A DNA stretch of 64,000 bases, taken from positions 936,450 to 1,000,449 of the forward strand of contig ML996697.1 in the NCBI GenBank assembly GCA_010356995.1, in the 5' to 3' direction. A model generated the notes under the pieces. That model was not told where the DNA came from and did not search any database. It saw only the letters and a list, made by a program, of their open reading frames with translations. The position numbers and the translations under genes are program-made. The stretch comes from Trichodelitschia bisporula. Taxonomy: Eukaryota > Ascomycota > Dothideomycetes > Phaeotrichales > Phaeotrichaceae. How positions within the stretch are numbered: the stretch's first letter is position 1; every line of letters begins with the position of its first letter. Below are positions 11,114 to 22,219 of this stretch, piece by piece.

Positions 11114-12677
11114 GTATATCAATGCTACCAGACCCGATCAGGATCTCAAGCTGCAATGGCTAGCGGCTGTCAGCAAATCTCCTACGTCGACGTCCGTTGG
11201 GCAACTTACGGCGTTTCCATGGGTCTGGTAGTCATTCCCGCCGTGCTCGCCTTCCTCATCCGCTACTTTATAAGCCGCGACGGCCGCTTTCTCCGCATTA
11301 CATTAAGCGCTTCCAGGAGAATGCAGCGCGCTATAGCCGGCGAGTGACAGAACGACGGGTACGGCGCACAGCGCGCTTGATCGTTTTTCGGTGTTGTCGG
11401 GTTGGTCGAGCCAGCCGCCGGGTTCGAGGAGAAAAAGAGTTGCTGAGGGCCGGCTTCGCTGTCGGCACCATCGAGGACTGCTTCATCTTTTTGTCGCTTT
11501 TTGGCGCGGTTGGTGGGCCTGGTCCGGAAGGAAAACGGGTGAAGATTGGGAAATGAAGGCCATTTTGATGGTGGCGTCGAGTTGTGTGGAGACGGTGGTG
11601 GTAAAGGTGTCAGTGGTGCTTGCTGTGGACCTGACGGTGCTAGAGGACAGGTGCTAGAGCCGGGACGAGCACCCCATCAATACGAGGGAAATAACGGCAG
11701 ACCCGATTTCGACGGGGCAGAACAGGAGGATCTTCATGAGCAGTGATCTCGTCCTCCAGGAACTGGGCGGCAACTTGACTCCACCTTGGCTCTCCTCATC
11801 CGCGGACTCTTACCCATCAGTGGTTTTCGCCGTCCCGCATATATCGGTATAAGAAGAGCTACATGGGAGGGAATATTTTGACGTTTAGAAATAATGATTG
11901 ATGTGTGGATGTGTTGATGTGCGGTTGTGTTGATGTGTGGGTGTTGTGGATGTGGGGATGTCGTGGAATATGGTGGATGTGTGGAAGTGTGATTGTATGA
12001 ATGTGTGTGGATGCAGGTTTAGGTTTTGGAGCGCGAGGCTGTGGAGGTCAAGGCGAGGTTGGGTGACTGGGCGCGGGCGGAAAACAGTTAATCCGGGTGA
12101 TGGCACGGGCCTCCTTCACCATTCATGGGGAGTGGAGGAAGAAGCGAGGCTGAAGTTGCTGCCCTGTGGCGGTGCCCGGTGGGTGGCTGAGAATGTAGAA
12201 AGTGTGGGGAGGATTGGTGGTGATGGAAGGTCTAGGTGGTGATTATTCACGAGGCGAGGAATTTCACGTCACTAAATCGCATCACGGGAGATTGGTGACG
12301 GTGTTCTGTGATCGCGCTGTGTATAAGGCATGAAAATGTTGTTGGAGTACGTCCATGGCATATTTCTGAGTTCGAGATATCAAGAAGCAGTCGTGATATT
12401 GTAGGAAGATTTCAGCCAAAGTGACATTTCGTCAGTGTCTCAGCATTAGACTTGGTCAATTGCACCATTTGGACATGGAAACCAGGGCAGGATACCCCAT
12501 AGTAACGCGACATCAATTCTAGTCCACCTCCATCCAATTCCCTACATCGTGAGGTACAGCCTCCACTGAACCCATATTCAAAACACCAGACAACCCGAAA
12601 CACCAGGTATCGTGAGCACATATCCCAGATCATCATCACTATCATCGCCCTATGCCGGATCCCACCAATCTTACATC
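11114..12677. other. Intergenic with GT-rich tract
   Basis: 11156-11347 (plus) could encode 63 residues with a hydrophobic stretch (GLVVIPAVLAFLIRYFI), but it overlaps coding-like minus-strand sequence and I do not trust it. 11900-12010 is a degenerate GT-rich run of related TGTGGATGT-type units. 12410-12677 lies just downstream of the DUF3431 gene and holds its 3' flank. Confidence 0.4.
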
Positions 12678-13916
12678 TCAAAACCCATCGCCCTCCCTCC
12701 ACACCCTCCCCGCCATCCTCGCCCTCACCCTCGGATCTTCCCCCCTCTTCAAAGCCTTCTCTCGTTCGTAATCGAGCCATTTCCACCCATCTTCAACCCT
12801 CTTCTTTACTTCCTCCACTTTCCCCTTCTCTGGCCTCGGCAAAGAACCCGCCTTCCTCCCCTCCCCCATCCTCAACCACTCCTCCCTACCCGTTTCAATA
12901 ACCCCCCAAGCCAGCAACTCCCACTCATCCCGGCGGACATAATACCTCATCTCAAACCACTTCTGAAAGCTCCCCTCATCCTCCCAACATAACCCATACC
13001 CATCACAATAACACTCATGCATACCAGGACAATACACGCCCACACCGCGCCAAACCCACTGCCACGCATACTCCAGCACCCGCCCCGAAACACCGTCCTC
13101 TAACTCCGTCTTCAGAAGCCAGTCCCTTATCCCCTCATACCGCCCCCTCTCCACCATCTTCAACCGTTCCCCACTAACCGCAAACTGCGCACAACACGCC
13201 TGCCCCAGTACCTCCGGCACCCGCTCACCAGGGAACATCTCCCCCCACGCCCCCGCCACATACCCCTCCTCCCCCTTCTCCCCCCCACCATCCCCACCAC
13301 CCCCACCAGCATTCTCCACCGGCCTCAACCACCCCGGACACCCCGGATACCACTGACACCTGAGGTTAACGTACCCCTCCCTGACGACCCTCCTCCTCCT
13401 AATCAACTTCAACATCTCAACCACATCCCCATGCAACGCATCATTATTATGCCACGCAAAGCGGCTCGCGTGCGTGAAGACCACAATATCCGGGAAACCC
13501 ACCTCATAGTTATCCAGGATGTACGTCAGATACGCCATCGCCTCTCTCCCCTTATTCTTCAGCACCCGATGTTCATCCCGCCCCAACTTCTCACCCTCCG
13601 GGGCATCAACGACATAAACCGCCTTCTTAACCCCGGGGACTAAGTCCAACCAGGACACATCCTCACTCTTCAGCCGCGGCACCACTACGGTGACAGAGTA
13701 ATTCCCCTCGCCCTTCCCATCAACCTTGCCAGGCGGGTATATCGAGCCCGTGAGTTCGGGCGGCGCGGCAGCGGGCGCGGCGTGTAGGGAGGCGAGTTCT
13801 GCATCCAGGATCCCGCGGCCGAAGGAGTAGATTTGAGGGGGTGGGCGGTGGTAGAAATATGCCAGGAGGAGGAGAGGTGGGAGGAGGAGCAGGAGGCGGC
13901 GGCGGGGGAGAGGCAT
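12678..13916 (-). CDS. DUF3431 family type II membrane or secreted protein
   Basis: Intronless gene, 412 residues, ATG 13916, TGA 12678-12680. Residues 8-21 form a short hydrophobic leucine run after basic residues (PRRRLLLLL...), a typical signal anchor for the secretory pathway or Golgi. The body matches my knowledge of the fungal DUF3431 family: the opening VVVPRLKSEDVSWLD, the central block NKGREAMAYLTYILDNY, then DIVVFTHASRFAWHNN, and the cysteine-containing LRCQWYPGCPGW. The family is common and often multicopy in Pezizomycotina; some members sit beside glycosyltransferase-like genes, but no activity is established. A Gly-rich insert (about residues 205-225) is probably species-specific. 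The family call is firm, the function is not known. Confidence 0.85.
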   Translation of the reverse strand: MPLPRRRLLLLLPPLLLLAYFYHRPPPQIYSFGRGILDAELASLHAAPAAAPPELTGSIYPPGKVDGKGEGNYSVTVVVPRLKSEDVSWLDLVPGVKKAVYVVDAPEGEKLGRDEHRVLKNKGREAMAYLTYILDNYEVGFPDIVVFTHASRFAWHNNDALHGDVVEMLKLIRRRRVVREGYVNLRCQWYPGCPGWLRPVENAGGGGGDGGGEKGEEGYVAGAWGEMFPGERVPEVLGQACCAQFAVSGERLKMVERGRYEGIRDWLLKTELEDGVSGRVLEYAWQWVWRGVGVYCPGMHECYCDGYGLCWEDEGSFQKWFEMRYYVRRDEWELLAWGVIETGREEWLRMGEGRKAGSLPRPEKGKVEEVKKRVEDGWKWLDYEREKALKRGEDPRVRARMAGRVWREGDGF

Positions 13917-15735
13917 TGTGCGTTGGAGGGACGGTGGGAGAAGTAGTTTGTAGGATGTGGAGGGTATTCTAGTCCATTAGTTACTGTATCGCCGTAGGTG
14001 AGCGGAAAGACGTACATGAAGCCATGCGACCGGCGCAAAGCAAAGCGCGATTGTGTCTTTCAGCTAGCGCAGCGCGCGTCAACAAGCAAGCGGCAAACCA
14101 CACAATCCAAGCGCAGCAAAGGAGCGTAAGGGTAGGATACGCGTGTAAGAATGAATGCAAAGGTCGCGATGTTGATGGCGATATGTACAGTTCCCAAGTG
14201 CGAGACCACAGTGACGTGGGACGCGCACAGAACATCGCCTCCCCCACAGAACACCGCGCCAAGTCTCCGCACCTCCGCAACCGCAACGCCGCCAGATCGC
14301 ACGTTGAGCCTCAACGCCACGGCCCAATCGTCAACTCTTGACATCACGACAGGCGAATCGCAGGGGAACCCCAGTTGTCGATACTTAGGGCAGCGAATAA
14401 ACGCGTGGGCGGCACAGTCACTTCACACAAGATAGATTGAGATAGGCGCAAAATCGTTCGCAGAGCGAGGGTTCTATATTACTTGCTTGTTTACGGAGCG
14501 CGGATCTGAGATACAGCTTGTTTTCTCGAGGCGAGCGGCCACGGCCCCGATGCTTACTGGACGAAGTGCTATACAGGCGTATATGGCTGGAAAAGCTGCC
14601 GTCTGGTGCTTGAAGGTACAGTCCATACAGTTGAGATATGCGACTTCCGAGAGCGGCTGGACGAAGCTCGAGATGTGCGCAGCTACGATATGGGATCACA
14701 TGCAGACAGGGGACGAAGTTTACAGAAAACTATTAACAGTTCGACTTACCTAGACTCACCAAAGACGGGCCATTGAGCAGCAACTAAGTGCAGCTCGATA
14801 ACCCCACCAGGCATATCTCGACAACAAACTGATTGTTGCTGCGCCTTGAGTCGTTAACCCTCTGTTCTGCGAAGCCCGAATACCAAAGGCGTCGATGGTA
14901 GGCAGTCGCGCTCCCATCCACGGCAAGCCTGGCCCTAGTCAGTTCCACCCATGAAGGAGAAAGAGCACACTCGTTACCACCACATCGGGACGTAGATCAG
15001 CTACGAGCGCTGAAACAACACTCGCCGTGTTCCACGCAGCACTTCTGCCGCTGATTAAATAGATGGGCGATAACGTCGATACGTCGATTACGTCGATCAG
15101 TTGCTACGTCGAACAGTCGCACCCGGAACATGTCGCACGTCGTCACAGGCGAAAGTTGCCGAAATGGCGCATGCCGAACAGGTGGTTGCGCGAAAGTTGT
15201 TTATGAAACTGCCGCGCGGCGCACGAGGATTTGCATTTGCTTAAGGCGACAGAGGGCGACAGAGGGCGACAAGGAAAATGGTGAACAGTGTCGAACTTTT
15301 GCCGACTTGCTGGATGGGGGGAATAATGGAGTTGGGGAAGTTGCCGAAGCCACAGCGAACAGTGATAGTAGTACAATTTTAAGTCGAGCCAGAGACGGTC
15401 AGCCGAGCCGCCTTGATAATCCGTTTGCCCAGAGCCGAAATGTCAATCGAAGAGTTGCCCAATGAAACAAACCGTTGGAATCCCGTCGCGCCGTTCGTGA
15501 AATGGCCCGGACTTGGACTGTCTTGCTGCTTCAACCGGGTGAGAGTGTCGCCCGAAGATTGTAGAATTATCCGTATCATTCCCCAGCTCAACCGCAAAGA
15601 GCACGATGAAAGGAAAATGTGTCAAAGAAAACTAGTCGAGAAAGGCGTTTTTGATCCGACCCCCAAGCGATTGTACTGAGCCGAAGAGCTGCGAGCTCAA
15701 GTGCGCTTGGAATCTGAGGGAGTCAGTTGCGGGAT
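13917..15735. other. Intergenic, no gene supported
   Basis: Several open frames around 14000-14450 overlap on both strands and look like chance. 14550-14753 (plus) gives a short protein-like reading with no match. 15070-15110 has repeated ACGTCGAT words and 15247-15275 has three copies of GGCGACAGA/GGCGACAAG. I see nothing else. Confidence 0.4.
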
Positions 15736-16868
15736 TCAGCGACGCGAGTATCTGTCGTCACCCCTATCGTCGTAGGTACGACCGCCGCTGCCACTGCCAC
15801 CGCCACCGCCGGTGTAGGCCTCGCGACCCTCACGAGGAGCAGCATCGGCACCACCACTGTACGACGCAGCGGCGCGATCCTCACGGGGGTAGGAACCGCC
15901 GCCGTAGCCACCACCACCGCCGCCGCCGCGAGGCTCGTCACGTCCACCACCGCCGCCGTAGCGGTCCTCGCGAGGTTCACGGTTGTCACGACCACCGGCG
16001 TAACGGTCGATACGGCTGCTGCTACCACCGTAGCCACCACCGCTGCTATTGTAGTCATCGCGCTCACGGTACCGACGACCGTAGCCACGGTCACGGTCAT
16101 CGTAGCGGTCACCGTAGCGCGAGCCACGCGAGCCGCCACCGCCGCCATAGTAGTCGTCACGGCGGCCACCGTAGCCACGGCGGTCATCGAAGCGGTCGCG
16201 ACCACCACCACGACGCACAGGGAAGTCGTCTGTCCTGGTCAGTCCTGTTGCTGATGCTGATGAGTCGTCCAAACCTTTCTTTGGTGGGCCATGGTATTTG
16301 CCTGGAGTCGGTGTGCGCGGGCGGTTGCGACGCGCCTTCTCGATGCTCAGAGTGCGGCCTTCATAGTTCTGGCCGTGCAGCTCCGCAATGCAAGCGTCGG
16401 CCTGCTCGACAAGGGCGTACTTGACGAAGCCGAAGCCACGCGAGTCGCCCGAGTGAGGGTCACGCATGATGTGGCAGTTCTGCACCTCGCCATGCTTCTC
16501 GAAGAGACCAGACAGCTCCTGCTCCGAGACACGCGACGCGATACCGGTGACGAAGAGGTTGGAGCCAGGGTTCTCGGCGCCCTCCTCTAGGTCGCCACGG
16601 TTACCACCACTGGCGAGTTAGCGACGCGTCGTACAGAGAGCACAAAACTTACCGGTGATCTTGGTGCGAGCGGCTGGGCGACGCGCTGCGTTGACGCATG
16701 TCGCTATCATCGCGGCGGTCGCGACGGGGTGAGCGCGAGCGGTCACGGCCGTCACGATCGTAGTCGCGATGGTCATCACCGGCTATCTGATGAGCGGATG
16801 ATGCATTGCGATGGGGTAATCTTACCGTCATAACCACGCGGCTCGGCGTCAAAGTCCATGGCACTCAT
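15736..16868 (-). CDS. SR-type RNA-binding protein (transformer-2-like RRM)
   Basis: Predicted pre-mRNA splicing or mRNP factor acting in the nucleus, 348 residues. Exon 1 16826-16868, exon 2 16653-16782, exon 3 15736-16609; both introns are 43 nt with standard ends, and all joins keep phase. A short N-terminus is followed by an Arg/Ser-rich stretch (RDRSRSPRRDRR, about residues 20-60). A single RRM follows, with RNP2 NLFVTGIA and RNP1 SRGFGFVKY, about residues 70-150. The remaining 190 residues are a Gly/Arg/Tyr/Asp-rich low-complexity tail (RGG and GGYGG units) with unusually high GC. RS region plus one RRM is the layout of fungal transformer-SR proteins. The GC-rich tail creates long shadow frames on the other strand. 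Close alternatives are other single-RRM, RGG-tailed proteins. Confidence 0.9.
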
Positions 16869-17685
16869 GGCTGGTTTGCGAGTATTACAGAGGGAACGAG
16901 GGGCTAGATTGACAGGCAGGGGAAAACAGTGCGGAGAAAGGTGAATGGGGAGATGAAAAAGCGGGTGAATCTGGAGATGTGGTGATGGAAGGGGTGAAAG
17001 AGGAGGAGAGGGAGGTGTTTTTGTCGTAGCAGAAGAAGGCGAAGGAAAAGGCCTTGGCGCGCGTCGCAGGGCAAGGACCGGCCGCACGGACTCACCGCTT
17101 GGCCGCTTTCGGCTGTATTAGGGCTTGGCACAGCCACCTTCCTTTGGACGCGCGCGACTGGCTCCTCCTTCCCTCTGTGGGAGGAGTGGGAAGCTGCGAC
17201 CGTGTCATGTGCCTTACCGTCCTCGCTGTGCACCAGGCATCTACCTTTCCATCGCACTGGGATTTGGACGTCCGCGTCCATTGGCCAGCCTCGTTGAACA
17301 AGATGCAGGAAGTGAGGCCGCACCCGATGAAGGATACGGGGGCTCAGTCTGCAGTATGCACGATGTATGCACGCTAAAGTGCAAGGCGGAAAACATCAAG
17401 GGTTTATCTATCTGGCGGCTCAAGGCGTCGTTTTCGAAAAGAATCAGGCTCGAGAAACTCGAGGATAAAGCACTCGAGAATGAAGAATATCCGAATTGAC
17501 GAATGGGCAATGACACTGCCCGCTAACAGTACATTCCGAGTGAATTGCGCCCTGGATGCTCTCAACGAGTAGGATCCGACTCCATAGTGTACATTCCCGC
17601 AAATAACCCCGCCGCAAACACCCGTATCCATACCGAAAGCATGCCGTAGCACATAACGCCCGCTCCCGTCAAAACACCTATCCCA
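16869..17685. other. Upstream region of the RRM gene; 3' flank of nto1
   Basis: No supported gene. 16869-17060 is the likely promoter and 5' UTR of the RRM gene, with a purine-rich plus strand (pyrimidine-rich on the transcribed sense). 17400-17650 is the 3' flank of nto1. Confidence 0.4.
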
Positions 17686-20600
17686 CTAACGAGCGCGGCG
17701 CCTCTTCGCCCGTGCCTTCTTCTTAGCAGCCGCCTCAGCAGCAGCCGCCACCTCCGCAGCATTATCCTCCTCTGCCGTCTGTGTCAGCTCATCCGGACTC
17801 TGCTCCACAAGCCCATTCAGCGCTTCGTCATCCAGCTCGCTAAGGTCTTCACTCATGTCGCGCGGCGTCTCCACGCGCTCGTCGTACACCGTCGTGCCGT
17901 CAGGATCGAACGCGCTGAGATACCACGGCACACCGCCCCGCGACCGCGATGCGAGTAGTTGCTCCGTCGTGAGGGGCGTTGCGGGGCCGACGCGCGGAGA
18001 TGGGTCTGTGCTGGCTGAGATGGAGAGCGTGGGCACGGCGGGTGTGTTGCGCTGACTACGGAATGAAGTTGTGGTGATGGAAATACCTGGGATTGGGGTC
18101 GAATGGTTGAGTGCACCGTTGGGCGTGCCGTTGACTTCGCCGTTGATTGTACCATTGACCTTGAGTGTGTCGTTGAGAGACTCAACAGCAGTTTCGGCGT
18201 CAGCCATGACAATGTCAGCATCATTGGCCGTGTTGTTCGCAGTATCGTCGGCAGTACCATTAGCCGTGCCGTTAGTCGTGCCGTTCGTCATGCCGTTCGT
18301 CGTCCCATTTGTGGAATCCTCGTGGGTAGGCTCATGCAGTTGGTCGTTCGGATCGAGCAAGTCGACCATTTCAACGTCATCAGCAGGCTGCTCGGTTTCA
18401 ACGGCGGCCTGAACTTCACCGCCCTGCTCCTCCGCGTTGACACGCTCGGTGCCTTCAGCAGGCTCCTCGCCCGCTCCGACAGGATTCGCTTGCCCAGACT
18501 CCTCCCCGTTGTCAGGCCCGTCACCGTTGACATGTTCCACGTCCCCATTGGTTGGTGCGTCCGCATCGGGCAACACGGACTCTTGTTGGTCCCCTTCGGG
18601 CTCTAGGCTCACGCTCTTGCGCTTCCTGTTGACCTTCTTTGCGCTCTTGATCTTGTCTTCCTTGATGTGCGTTTCGCCCTTGCTCACGCGGCTCGTGCCA
18701 TCATCCGCGTACTCGAGACGCTCGCCGGGAAGCAAGACGCTCTTGTCCAAGATGGCCTTGAAGATACGCTCGGTGTCGTTTATCGAGTCCGTGTTGTTGG
18801 GACAAAGCTCGGCCTCGTTGCGCGCCGCTTCCATGAGCATGGGCATAACGTACTTAGCGATACGCTGAGCTCGCCCGCGAACGTGCTTCTGAAACTCCGG
18901 GGGCTCGGTACGCAGCTGCGCAAGCCGCGTTGTGAAGGCGTGGGCCAGGTCCTCGACGAGGCTCAGTACAGTCTCGTACTGGCGGAGAATGAGCTTCTCT
19001 TTTAGCTCGTTTAGCTGGTCTTTGAAGTAGGACCGATTATTCGTATCGATCCTAGGAATGTCAGTAGGGGGATCCTGCTCGTGATCAACCTCAACATACG
19101 AAAGCGCCTTGTCCACGACAGGCCAGAGCAACGGAATGATAGGAAAGTAAATAGTGTCCACGAGCGAGCTCATAAGCTGCATGTCCTGGTACTTCAAGTC
19201 CTCGCGCTGCTGTATCTGATCGCAGATCTCCAGGACCTTGTGAATATCCTGGGACAGCATCTCTGCGAACTCGATGCGGCGCTGCAGAGGGGGACCTCCA
19301 GCAGCACCTTCGGCGGCAAAGTCGCGCACCGGTAGCTGCACCGTCTTAGACGGCTCCGCCTGCACGTCCAGGCCGCGAAGTAGCGGCGCATTGCGGCGAG
19401 CCTCGCGTTTGAGCGTCCAGTAGGCGCACACCTTGGCCAGATACTCCGGGCGCTTGCGGACCATGAAGCGCGTCAACGTGTTGAGCACGCGATCGAAGAT
19501 GTAGGCGGGGATAATAGGCGCACCAAACGGCAGACGCCACTCATTGTCGTGTTGTGAATTTTGAGCCGCCTGGCGCTTGCGCTTGCTGTTAGGTGATACT
19601 TCCACTTCTGCCTCGGGCATCGCCACTATGGCCGCGACGTTCTGCTGGCGGGCACCCCACTTGCGACCTTTGAAGAAGCGCTTGAAATAGGCCTTGGCCT
19701 CAACAATGCCCTTTTCCACGTTATGCTCCTTGCGCCAGTCAGCTGGCGTGTGCTTATCGCAATAGCACTTGTACACGCTCGTGTCGGTAATCGAGTTCGC
19801 ATCGTTTTTCATCCGCAGGCAGAGCTGGGCGCGGCGGGCACACGTCACGTGGAAGGCTGAGTAGCAGTTGATGTTGTGGCACTGCACGCACGCCCCGGTC
19901 TTCTGCTGGCAGATGTAGCACACCAGCTTGTAGCGCGCCTTGGGAACTTTTTCGACGTCCTGAACGGGTTCCATAAAGGTCATGTTGCCAACCGAGAGCT
20001 CGGAGATCCAGAGCGCGCAGAGCAGATGCGACCAGACCTCGGGATCATTGGACGGCTTGAAGGCGCCCTCGCTGCTGGGGCAGAACTCACACATCTGAAG
20101 AGGGGTTAGTACGGGGGATGTGAGCGATGAATGACACTAACCGTCGGCATGTGAGGGCGCATCTGGCACTTGCGGCAATGCCACTGGCCTTCGGGGATAA
20201 AAGGCACGCCGTAGCACTCCTGGTGGACTGCTAGATCGCACCCGTCACAGAAGACAATAGCGTTTGTATTTTCACAATCTCCATCGTCGCAGACAGCGCA
20301 CTTGGTATCGAGCTCCTCGCCAGGTGGCTCACCGTTGACGGCAGCGGAGGAACCCGCGCGAGGGCGTGTATGCGGCCCCTTGTATGGAGGCTTAGGGATA
20401 CCTGAGTAGTCAGCGCTCTGTTACTTGCACACAGTGTGTGTATACTCCTTACGCTTGTTCAGTGCGTGCCACTCTCGCTCAATTTGCGTCATGGTGATCT
20501 CAAAAATGGCAGGGCGGATACTGTCCAAACCCTCTTTGGAGCGATTCTCATTGAGCTTCTGCAGCCAGATGGAATCTTGCTCGTCCATGTCGTACTCGGA

Positions 20601-21512
20601 GCGTATGGTCTGTTGACCGGTTTTCGGCACATCGTAAACATCATAATCTGGATCAATTCCCAAAGGATCGCTCGGAGCGATGATGTAGCCTTCAGGTCGG
20701 ATGAAGATGTCGTTCTCGAGGTATCCACAGCGCGCGAGCTGCTTGTCGACGAAGTTGATACCGACCGTCGGATCGTCTTCAAACTTTTTCCAAGGGTCAA
20801 CTTTCCGGAAGCTGGGCTTTGGCAGACTAAGTCGCTCCTTGGGATTGTTGACCGGAAGTGGAAGAATCTTGCGCGGCGGTGACATGATACCGGTAAGCAT
20901 GTGGGAACGCGGGCGTCCCACACGACGCTTGAGGGTGCCGGGTGTGTTCATAACAACAGTGTCATCATTTGGAGGGCTGTTAATGGGAGGAGGCACTTTG
21001 GAGGGCGTTCCGTCGCGGCTGTCACCTATGGCAGGGTCTTGCGCGTCAACCTGGTCGGCGCTGAAGGTCGCGAGCGAGATGTTTGTGTCGAGGTCCGGGT
21101 GGAATTCCTCCCACCCGCGCTCCTCACGTGGCTTGTATCCTTCGTAGTTCGTCATTGCCACTGCTGCGGCAGCAGAAGTGTATCGTGGCCGGGGTGGAGG
21201 TGGTTCGCGACGCAGGCGAGAGTAGGTTGCGGTGGGGGAGCGTGAGTAGCTGGGGGAGCGGGCCTGCTCCTCGTTGCGCCTCTTGGGGCGTGTACGCGAA
21301 CTCGTCGCTGAAGGTCTTGGCGTGGAGTTCTGCTGAGGGGATATCTCGTTGCCGTTGTCATCGATGTATCGACCGCCGCCTCCTACGCCGCCAGGCACGT
21401 ACCTGACCTTCTTGCGCGGTGGCTCCGAGCTGTCTGCCGTGCTTGCCCTGGCGCGTGGACGACCAGGCCGGCGTTGCGCACTTCGATTCGGCGTGGTGAG
21501 TGCTGGGGCCAT
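17686..21512 (-). CDS. nto1: NuA3 histone acetyltransferase subunit Nto1 (EPL1-PHD-ePHD protein)
   Basis: Scaffold and histone-reading subunit of the NuA3 complex (Sas3-type MYST acetyltransferase, H3 K14/K23), the fungal counterpart of BRPF proteins; nuclear. 1,242 residues: exon 1 20453-21512, exon 2 20142-20401, exon 3 17686-20094; introns of 51 and 47 nt with CTGAC and CTAAC branch sites. Order: a disordered basic N-terminus; an EPL1-like region in the last 130 residues of exon 1 ([27 protein letters not shown]); PHD1 in exon 2 (CAVCDDGDC ... [15 protein letters not shown] ... WHCRKC). A zinc knuckle and extended PHD follow at the start of exon 3 (CEFC ... [14 protein letters not shown] ... 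[12 protein letters not shown]). The C-terminal 450 residues are acidic and low complexity, with NGT/NGTAN-type repeats around 18080-18310. It is transcribed away from the cystinosin-like gene. Confidence 0.95.
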
Positions 21513-22219
21513 CTGAGGATGATCTGGAGTGGGATTGTGGGGTGTTGGTTGGTGTCGAGGACCAGATGGGATGTGACTAGGAGGTTGTAGGTTGAGGTCG
21601 GGGAGGATCTAGAAGACGCGGGTAGATCGCGGTCGCGGACGCGATTTGGACGGGGCAAATGAGTCGCACATCTGCGGAGAAAAGGACAACTGGTGGTTGA
21701 GAGAGTCTCGTTGATGGGAAGAGAGGACAGATGGTACGCGTTTCGTCTCTTGTTCTGTCGGTTCCGTCTCGTCGTAGCCCCCCAGATCTTGGACGTCGTT
21801 CGTCCGGGGGGGGGAGTTGGTCTTGGCGCGCTGTTGGGGCGATTTGATTATGTAAGGGGGTCACATGGCAGGGATGCGAGCCGGGGGGTATTCGAGATGC
21901 ATTGCGCAATTGGGGTAGTTGGTGATGCACCTACGGTGTACTTCACACTCACGCGAAATATTTACGTTACTCACGCTGTTGACATTGTTGACGCCGTTGA
22001 CGCTGCATTTTCTGTTGCTCGGTGCTCCTCCTTGACCTCTCTTCTGTGTCGCATCTCCGATTACTCATCCTGATCCCCCATCTGTTGTAGCTCTCGTCGC
22101 CCATCGCGACATCGTGTTTACCCCTCCCGCCCCTCTCCGCCATGTAGCGAACCTCGCGCCAACCAATACTACGAACAGCCTCAACAGCTACAACAGCTAC
22201 AACAGCTACAACAGCTACA
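21513..22219. promoter_or_regulatory. Divergent promoter region nto1 / cystinosin-like gene
   Basis: About 700 bp between two diverging start codons, so it must hold both promoters. No obvious TATA box. 21770-21830 contains a G-run and 21965-22005 has repeated GTTGAC words. The last 36 bp before the plus-strand ATG are a 9-bp repeat (separate entry). Confidence 0.6.
22182..22217. repeat. 9-bp tandem repeat in the 5' leader
   Basis: Four exact copies of CAACAGCTA end two bases before the ATG of the cystinosin-like gene, so the array lies in its 5' UTR and sets the start-codon context. Being CAA-rich and unstructured, it may help ribosome scanning; that is inference. Confidence 0.9.

Noticed and set aside
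11162-11211. Apparent GTAAGT...CTAG intron with GCTGAC branch site
   Set aside because: The matching DNA near 10140-10200 is coding in the neighbouring gene and the reading through this stretch is open, so the intron-like look may be fortuitous; neither choice yields a clean upstream exon.
12612-12992. Plus-strand Pro/Leu-rich ORF
   Set aside because: Antisense to the end of the DUF3431 gene.
15651-16424. Long plus-strand and minus-strand frames over the Gly/Arg-rich region (for example His/Arg-rich 257 codons at 15651-16424)
   Set aside because: They are shadows of the GC-rich RGG tail of the RRM protein; only the minus-strand frame carries the RRM and joins through canonical introns.
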